A DNA stretch of 64,000 nucleotides from Psychrobacter submarinus (GTDB lineage: Bacteria > Pseudomonadota > Gammaproteobacteria > Pseudomonadales > Moraxellaceae), in NCBI RefSeq assembly GCF_904846685.1, contig NZ_CAJHBQ010000001.1:1302001-1366000 (forward strand), read 5' to 3'. Positions 59,397 to 64,000 of the stretch are shown piece after piece (position 1 is the stretch's first letter; each line of letters starts with the position of its first letter). The position numbers were made by a program, and so were the translations under genes. The notes beneath the pieces are model-generated. The model worked only from the letters and a program-made list of their open reading frames with translations, made no database searches and was not told where the DNA came from.

Positions 59397-59915
59397 CTAC
59401 CAAGCCTGTGCTGTAAAGGCCCCTTGTAGCCATTCTGGTCTCGCACTGCACGCCGCGCCTCTTGGCTTATTATAATTATCAGTCGTATTCGTATTATAAG
59501 CAATGACATCAAAACGGCACTCATAATCGGCGTAGTTAGGATGTTGCTGTAAAAAATACTTGGCGGTCTTAACAATCCTATTACGCTTAGCCGCTGTTAT
59601 GCTAAGCGCGGCATCACCAAAGTCAGATACTCGGCGCTGACGCACTTCGATAAACACTAAAGTCGACCAAGCTTTACCCGTCTCTAGCATCACTAAATCA
59701 AGCTCACCTACTTTGGGCTGTTGCCAGTTTTGGGCAATCAAGATAAGCCCTTTTGCTTGCAGAAACTCACACGCTTGCCGCTCATAATGACTGCCTTGGC
59801 GCTGCTTGGGCGAGGTCATTAGTAGCGGTTTATGCTCTGGTTTTTTATTGGGCTTTTTATCGCTCATAGCCTTGATTAGTCTGCGCAACATTTCATAATT
59901 ATCATAGCACAACAT
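59397..59915 (-). CDS. yraN: YraN/UPF0102 family nuclease-like protein
   Basis: 172 residues from the first ATG. The family is usually about 120 residues, and the conserved core begins near residue 39 (GSHYERQACEFLQAKGLILIAQNW), so a later start is likely. The ATG at 59867 (MSDKKPN, preceded by AAGG) is the best alternative. The core GELDLVML and LVFIEVRQR carries the PD-(D/E)xK-like Asp, Glu and Lys/Arg positions; here the usual VK is VR. Function unknown, perhaps DNA processing. It lies between dolP and divergent rsmI. Confidence 0.8.
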   Translation of the reverse strand: MLCYDNYEMLRRLIKAMSDKKPNKKPEHKPLLMTSPKQRQGSHYERQACEFLQAKGLILIAQNWQQPKVGELDLVMLETGKAWSTLVFIEVRQRRVSDFGDAALSITAAKRNRIVKTAKYFLQQHPNYADYECRFDVIAYNTNTTDNYNKPRGAACSARPEWLQGAFTAQAW

Positions 59916-59975
59916 GCTAAACTAGCTAGGTTTTACCGTTTTTACTTTTGCTAAGCGGCACTATTTGCCCATAAG

Positions 59976-60004
59976 TTTAACTTTTTATTCTAATTATCTA
60001 TAAC
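59976..60004 (+). promoter_or_regulatory. Predicted promoter of rsmI
   Basis: -35 TTTAAC (59976-59981) and -10 TATAAC (59999-60004) with a 17-nt spacer, leading to a very short leader before the ATG at 60019. Confidence 0.45.
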
Positions 60005-60018
60005 GATTTGAGGTTTTC

Positions 60019-60966
60019 ATGTCCACCCTTACGAAGATGCCAGCGTGTTTGTACATCGTTGCCACCCCTATAGGCAATCTTGCTGACATGACTGCGCATG
60101 CCATTGATATCTTAAAACAAGTCGATATCATCGCCTGCGAAGACACTCGCACCTCAGGTAAGCTGTTGTCACATTTCGGTATCGACACTAAAGCTGACAA
60201 GGCCAATGAGAGTGATGATAATCGTAAGAATGATAAGACAGAAGCACTCGTACAAAGCGACACACATAAAAAAGGCCATAATAAACTTTGGGCCTATCAC
60301 GAGCATAATAGCGCGATTCAAACGCCCAAAATCATTGAGATGATCGAGCAAGGTCACAGTGTCGCGCTAATCAGCGATGCCGGTACGCCTTTGGTCAGTG
60401 ACCCCGGCTATCAATTGGTACAGGCCGCTCATGATGCTGGCGTTACTGTCTCCCCTATTGTTGGCGCCTCTGCGGCTATCGCTGCGCTCTCGGTCGCAGG
60501 TCTGCCCTCCGATAGATTTAGCTTCATTGGCTTTTTAAATGCCAAAACTCATGGCCGTCAAAAGCAGCTAGAGGCACTAAAAGCGCGGACAGAAACCTTA
60601 ATATTTTATGAAGCGCCGCATCGTATTGTCGCAAGCTTGAGCGATATGGCCGCAGTATTTGGTCATGATCGCGCCGTCACTTTTTGCCGTGAGCTGACCA
60701 AAACTTTTGAGACGGTGCATAAAACGACGCTTGGCGATTTGGTTGAGTTTGTCAAAGCCGATGATAATCAGCAGCGCGGTGAAATAGTCGTCGTTGTCGC
60801 AGGTAAGGCTAGCGCTCAAGATAGCGACGACATGAGTATCCATGATGCGCTATTAGTGCGCCTACTCAAAGACTTGTCCGTAAAAAAAGCGGCAAGCTTG
60901 GCCTCCGATATCACTGGGGTCAAAAAAAACGCCTTATATCAGCGTTTACTTGAGCTGCAAGCTTAG
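60019..60966 (+). CDS. rsmI: 16S rRNA (cytidine-1402-2'-O)-methyltransferase
   Basis: 315 residues. LYIVATPIGNLADMT opens the tetrapyrrole-methylase-like fold, followed by ACEDTRTSGKLLSHFGI, LISDAGTPLVSDPGYQLV and AGLPSDRFSFIGFL. It methylates C1402 of 16S rRNA with SAM, next to the P site. Compared with E. coli RsmI it carries a polar insertion of about 27 residues near 58-88, rich in Asp, Lys, Asn and His, probably a loop. GAGG precedes the start. Confidence 0.95.
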   Translation: MSTLTKMPACLYIVATPIGNLADMTAHAIDILKQVDIIACEDTRTSGKLLSHFGIDTKADKANESDDNRKNDKTEALVQSDTHKKGHNKLWAYHEHNSAIQTPKIIEMIEQGHSVALISDAGTPLVSDPGYQLVQAAHDAGVTVSPIVGASAAIAALSVAGLPSDRFSFIGFLNAKTHGRQKQLEALKARTETLIFYEAPHRIVASLSDMAAVFGHDRAVTFCRELTKTFETVHKTTLGDLVEFVKADDNQQRGEIVVVVAGKASAQDSDDMSIHDALLVRLLKDLSVKKAASLASDITGVKKNALYQRLLELQA

Positions 60967-61049
60967 CGTCCGTTACGATAACAACAGTCTGTATTTATAT
61001 GCGTTTGTTTTAAAATAGCGCTCTAGCATTCAATTAGGAGAAGTAAGCC

Positions 61050-62069
61050 ATGTACGATGTGATAGCAATAGGCAATGCATTGGTCGATCACGAATATGTG
61101 TTGAGCGATGCCGCCTTAGAAGAGACGGAATTAACCAAAGGAAACATGACGCTCGCGGCGTTTGAAGAGCAGCAGCAATTGCTGGCTTACTTCCAGCTGG
61201 CTGATATCGAACCGTCAAAACAAGCGGGCGGCGGCTCAGCGGCTAACGCTATGTATGCCTTTGCAAGCCTTGGCGGCAAGCCTTTTTATGCCTGCCGCGT
61301 CGGCGATGATGAAGCCGGACAATTCTACTTAGAGGACTTACATAACGCCGGCGTTGCCACCTCAGAGCGCTCGATACATAAAGGCGGCGTCACCGGCTCC
61401 TGCGTGGTAGCGGTGACCGATGATGGCGAGCGTACCATGCAGACTTATCTTGGCACCTCTGCTGATATCAGCGAGGAAAACGTCAACTTTGAGGCACTAA
61501 CCAAGGCGGATTGGCTCTATCTAGAAGGCTATCTTGCCATGTCAGAAGGTATTCAGCCGGCTATGACTAAGCTGCGCCAACAGGCCGGTATTCATAACGC
61601 TAAAATAGCCGTCAGTTTCGCCGACCCTGCGGTAGTGAAGTTTGCCAAAGAAGGCCTACTTAATATGCTGGGTAATAAAGTTGCGGTGATATTTTGTAAT
61701 AGCGAAGAGGCCAAGCTCTTCACCGAAAAAAAGCAAATCAAGGCCGCCGCTCGCGCACTTCTGAGCTACTGCCAAATTGCGGTCGTGACCGATGGCGCTA
61801 ATGATACGATCATCGCGCACAAATCTGATAAGCAGAGTAGTATCGATATTCACAAAGTCCCTACACCAAAGGTTATCGACGTCATCGACACCAATGGTGC
61901 CGGAGACAATTACTCAGGGACTTTTTTGTATGCGTTATCGCAGCACTACTCCTTGCCTGAGTGTGGGCGTCTAGCCGGTGAAGTCTCAGCGCAAGTGATT
62001 CAGCAGTTCGGTCCCCGTCTAGAGTCACAAGTCTATAAAGATATAGCGCGGCGGGTGCTCACTGCTTAA
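61050..62069 (+). CDS. PfkB family kinase (adenosine kinase-like)
   Basis: 339 residues. PfkB signatures are AGGGSAANAMYAFASLGGKPFYACRVGDD (about 58-86) and DTNGAGDNYSGTFLYAL (about 280-296), whose GAGD contains the catalytic Asp. The overall pattern resembles bacterial adenosine kinase-like and ribokinase-like enzymes that phosphorylate nucleosides or sugars. The substrate is not certain. TTAGGAG precedes the start. It follows rsmI after 83 bp and ends at a strong terminator. Confidence 0.85.
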   Translation: MYDVIAIGNALVDHEYVLSDAALEETELTKGNMTLAAFEEQQQLLAYFQLADIEPSKQAGGGSAANAMYAFASLGGKPFYACRVGDDEAGQFYLEDLHNAGVATSERSIHKGGVTGSCVVAVTDDGERTMQTYLGTSADISEENVNFEALTKADWLYLEGYLAMSEGIQPAMTKLRQQAGIHNAKIAVSFADPAVVKFAKEGLLNMLGNKVAVIFCNSEEAKLFTEKKQIKAAARALLSYCQIAVVTDGANDTIIAHKSDKQSSIDIHKVPTPKVIDVIDTNGAGDNYSGTFLYALSQHYSLPECGRLAGEVSAQVIQQFGPRLESQVYKDIARRVLTA

Positions 62070-62132
62070 ATAGCTTTGATTACTTTTTGCTTTAAGTGCT
62101 ATTAACCTTAAGTATTATTACCTATAAGTATT

Positions 62133-62168
62133 AAAAAAATCCCATCTCTATTGCGAGATGGGATTTTT
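62133..62168. terminator. Bidirectional intrinsic terminator
   Basis: Perfect 14-bp stem AAAAATCCCATCTC (62135-62148) and GAGATGGGATTTTT (62155-62168) with a 6-nt loop, between the convergent PfkB kinase and metY genes. Confidence 0.93.
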
Positions 62169-62222
62169 ATTTTAGCGAATCATTTTATCTAACCAAAGAT
62201 ATAAAGAGAGCTATATAAAGCG

Positions 62223-63530
62223 CTAAGCTTTAGCCAAAGCTTGCTCAAGATCCGCTTTGATATCTTCGATATGCTCAATACCAATCGACAAGCGCACCAT
62301 ATCTTCAGTGACGCCCGCTTGCTCTAGCTCTTGACCGTTGAGCTGACGATGCGTGGTCGTCGCAGGATGGCTTGCCAGCGACTTGGCATCGCCGATATTG
62401 ACCAAACGCGTAATCAGCTGCAGCGCATCGATAAAGCGCGCGCCAGCTTCACGGCCACCCTTTACACCAAAAGTCAAAATAGCTGACGGCGTGCCTTTCA
62501 TATATTTTTGTGCGAGCTTATGATCAGGATGATCGGCAAGGCCTGCATATTTAATCCAAGCGACTTTGTCATGACCCTTTAGGTACTCAGCGACCGCTTG
62601 CGCATTCTCGACATGGCGCTCCATACGTAGGCTTAAAGTCTCAATGCCTTGCAGGATTCCAAAGGCGTTGAGCGGACTAAGCGCGGCACCGGTATTACGC
62701 AGCGGTGCCACCCGAGCGCGAGCAATAAAGGCCGCCGCGCCCACGTCTTTGACAAAATTCACGCCATGGTAGCTGGCATCTGGCTCATTTAATAGTGGAA
62801 AACGCTTAGGATGATCGCCCCAGTTAAACTGTCCACTATCGACAATAGCACCACCAATAGAGGTGCCTGTACCGCTCATGTATTTGGTGAGTGAATGAAT
62901 GACGATATCCGCGCCGTATTCGAATGGACGGCAAATAGCAGGGGTAGCCACTGTGTTGTCAATGACTACTGGCACGCCATATTCGTGTGCGATGTCACTT
63001 ACCGCTTGGATATCGATAATATTGCCCAGTGGATTACCGATACTCTCAGCAAATACCATCTTGGTTTTGTCATCGATCAGATCGCGAATGGCCTCAGGAT
63101 TTTTATGATCAAAGAAGCGTACTTCGATGCCTTGACGCGGCAGCGTATGGGCAAAGAAATTATAAGTACCGCCATACAAGGTTGATACCGCAACGATATT
63201 ATCGCCCATCTCACAGATGGTCTGCACGGCATAAGTAATCGCCGCCATCCCAGAGGCAACCGCTAGAGCGCCGATACCGCCCTCGAGCGCGGCAACTCGT
63301 TCCTCTAATACCGCATTGGTCGGGTTCATGATACGAGTATAAATGTTGCCCGCCACTTTTAGATCAAACAGATCAGCGCCGTGCTGAGTATCATCAAAAG
63401 CATAGGAGCTTGTGTGATAAATCGGTACGGCAACCGCCTTAGTGGTCTGCTCAACGCTGTAGCCGGCATGAATCGCTAGTGTCTCTAGACGCTGATTATG
63501 ACTACCGTTTTCTGCATTTTCCTCGCTCAT
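62223..63530 (-). CDS. metY: O-acetylhomoserine (thiol)-lyase
   Basis: 435 residues, PLP-dependent Cys/Met metabolism family. The PLP lysine is Lys216 (IHSLTKYMSGTGTSIGG). ALEGGIGALAVASGMAAITYA and the SGTGTSIGGAIVD segment fit the MetY/Met17 class rather than MetB. It makes homocysteine from O-acetylhomoserine and sulfide, or methionine from methanethiol. AAGGAG lies close to the ATG. No other methionine gene adjoins it. Confidence 0.93.
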   Translation of the reverse strand: MSEENAENGSHNQRLETLAIHAGYSVEQTTKAVAVPIYHTSSYAFDDTQHGADLFDLKVAGNIYTRIMNPTNAVLEERVAALEGGIGALAVASGMAAITYAVQTICEMGDNIVAVSTLYGGTYNFFAHTLPRQGIEVRFFDHKNPEAIRDLIDDKTKMVFAESIGNPLGNIIDIQAVSDIAHEYGVPVVIDNTVATPAICRPFEYGADIVIHSLTKYMSGTGTSIGGAIVDSGQFNWGDHPKRFPLLNEPDASYHGVNFVKDVGAAAFIARARVAPLRNTGAALSPLNAFGILQGIETLSLRMERHVENAQAVAEYLKGHDKVAWIKYAGLADHPDHKLAQKYMKGTPSAILTFGVKGGREAGARFIDALQLITRLVNIGDAKSLASHPATTTHRQLNGQELEQAGVTEDMVRLSIGIEHIEDIKADLEQALAKA

Positions 63531-63645
63531 AACGTGCTCCTTATTTATTGTGCTCTGTGAGTTAATTGTGCTTCGTCCGTCCGTTAAAACCTCTAAAAAA
63601 CCTCCGGATTAAGAGCCTATTTAGTGATATCCAAAGGTTAGGCAT

Positions 63646-63676
63646 AAAAAAAGCTGAGTTAATCATAACCCAGCTT
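63646..63676 (-). terminator. Intrinsic terminator of nfuA
   Basis: AAGCTG/CAGCTT and GTT/AAC helices (63651-63676) with one mismatch, followed on the minus strand by a seven-T run. It lies 89 bp after the nfuA stop, upstream of metY. Confidence 0.75.
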
Positions 63677-63764
63677 CCTTATGAAAAGAATAGCGATTTT
63701 TTTATTACTTGATGAATATATTTCATAAGCAATCACTTAATCTTATCTCATCATTTCTAAGACC

Positions 63765-64000
63765 TTATTTATAATATGCGTTTTCGGTACGAGTATGATC
63801 GGTCTCATCCACTACCTGTGTCAGCTCTGGAATCTGCTGCTTGAGCTGTACTTCAACGCCCTGACGAAGCGTCATATCGACTGCTGAGCAGCCCTGACAA
63901 CCACCGCCAAACTTGAGTACTGCAGTCAAGCCAACGCCCTCTTCCTCAATCAGCTCTATAAGATCAACCATACCACCATGCGCGGCAAGACTTGGGTTAA
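63765..64000 (-). CDS. nfuA: Fe-S biogenesis protein NfuA, C-terminal part (5' end outside window)
   Basis: The frame is open to the window edge; the ATG at 63971 is internal, because the upstream codons read NPSLAAHGG, a conserved NfuA segment. About 78 residues are visible. They form the Nfu domain with the cluster-binding motif [14 protein letters not shown], after which the protein ends with a short polar tail. NfuA carries and delivers 4Fe-4S clusters to target enzymes. A terminator follows the gene. Confidence 0.93.
   Translation of the reverse strand, partial: NPSLAAHGGMVDLIELIEEEGVGLTAVLKFGGGCQGCSAVDMTLRQGVEVQLKQQIPELTQVVDETDHTRTENAYYK

Overview
The window is a chromosome segment from a gamma-proteobacterium of the Moraxellaceae, most likely Psychrobacter or a close relative. 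That assignment is an inference from protein character and gene neighbourhoods: pilMNOPQ-aroK-aroB-SPOR-gltB-gltD with divergent mrcA, ibaG-murA-hisG-hisD-hisC, dolP-yraN beside rsmI, and a tRNA-Trp between tuf and secE. It was not tested by any search. Nearly all of it is vertically inherited core genome. I found no prophage, integrase, CRISPR array, toxin cassette or defence island. The only clear mobile DNA is one intact IS982-family element (3512-4491) and one MITE-like element (56740-57004).

Layout. 1-8508: a 5'-truncated photolyase-like gene and a HAD phosphatase, an AbgT-type transporter with the IS inserted just upstream, a small membrane protein, an SDR oxidoreductase, an orphan polyamine-binding lipoprotein and a FUSC transporter. 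8714-26915: gltD and gltB (glutamate synthase), a SPOR protein, aroB, aroK, the type IV pilus operon pilMNOPQ, and divergent mrcA (PBP1A). 27045-46224: a DUF6586-like gene, then on the minus strand the transcription/translation block read as rpsL-rpsG-fusA-tuf-tRNA(Trp)-secE-nusG-rplK-rplA-rplJ-rplL-rpoB-rpoC. The str and rif clusters are joined here through a single tuf gene. 46579-56446: an EcsC-family gene, fabB-pabB, then ibaG-murA-hisG-hisD-hisC. 57004-64000: an esterase, dolP-like and yraN genes, rsmI, a PfkB kinase, metY and the 3' end of nfuA.

The most interesting signals are regulatory rather than new genes. The str operon has a near-consensus promoter followed within a few bases by a long terminator-like hairpin in the rpsL leader, so it is a strong candidate attenuator. 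Two tandem intrinsic terminators separate rplL from rpoB. The rpoB-rpoC gap holds a perfect 13-bp hairpin. A 21-bp palindrome sits at the predicted transcription start of the pilus operon. The MITE inserted exactly into a stop codon without changing the protein. Several short tandem-repeat tracts (13, 14 and 16 bp units) lie between genes. I did not find a clearly new multi-gene system.
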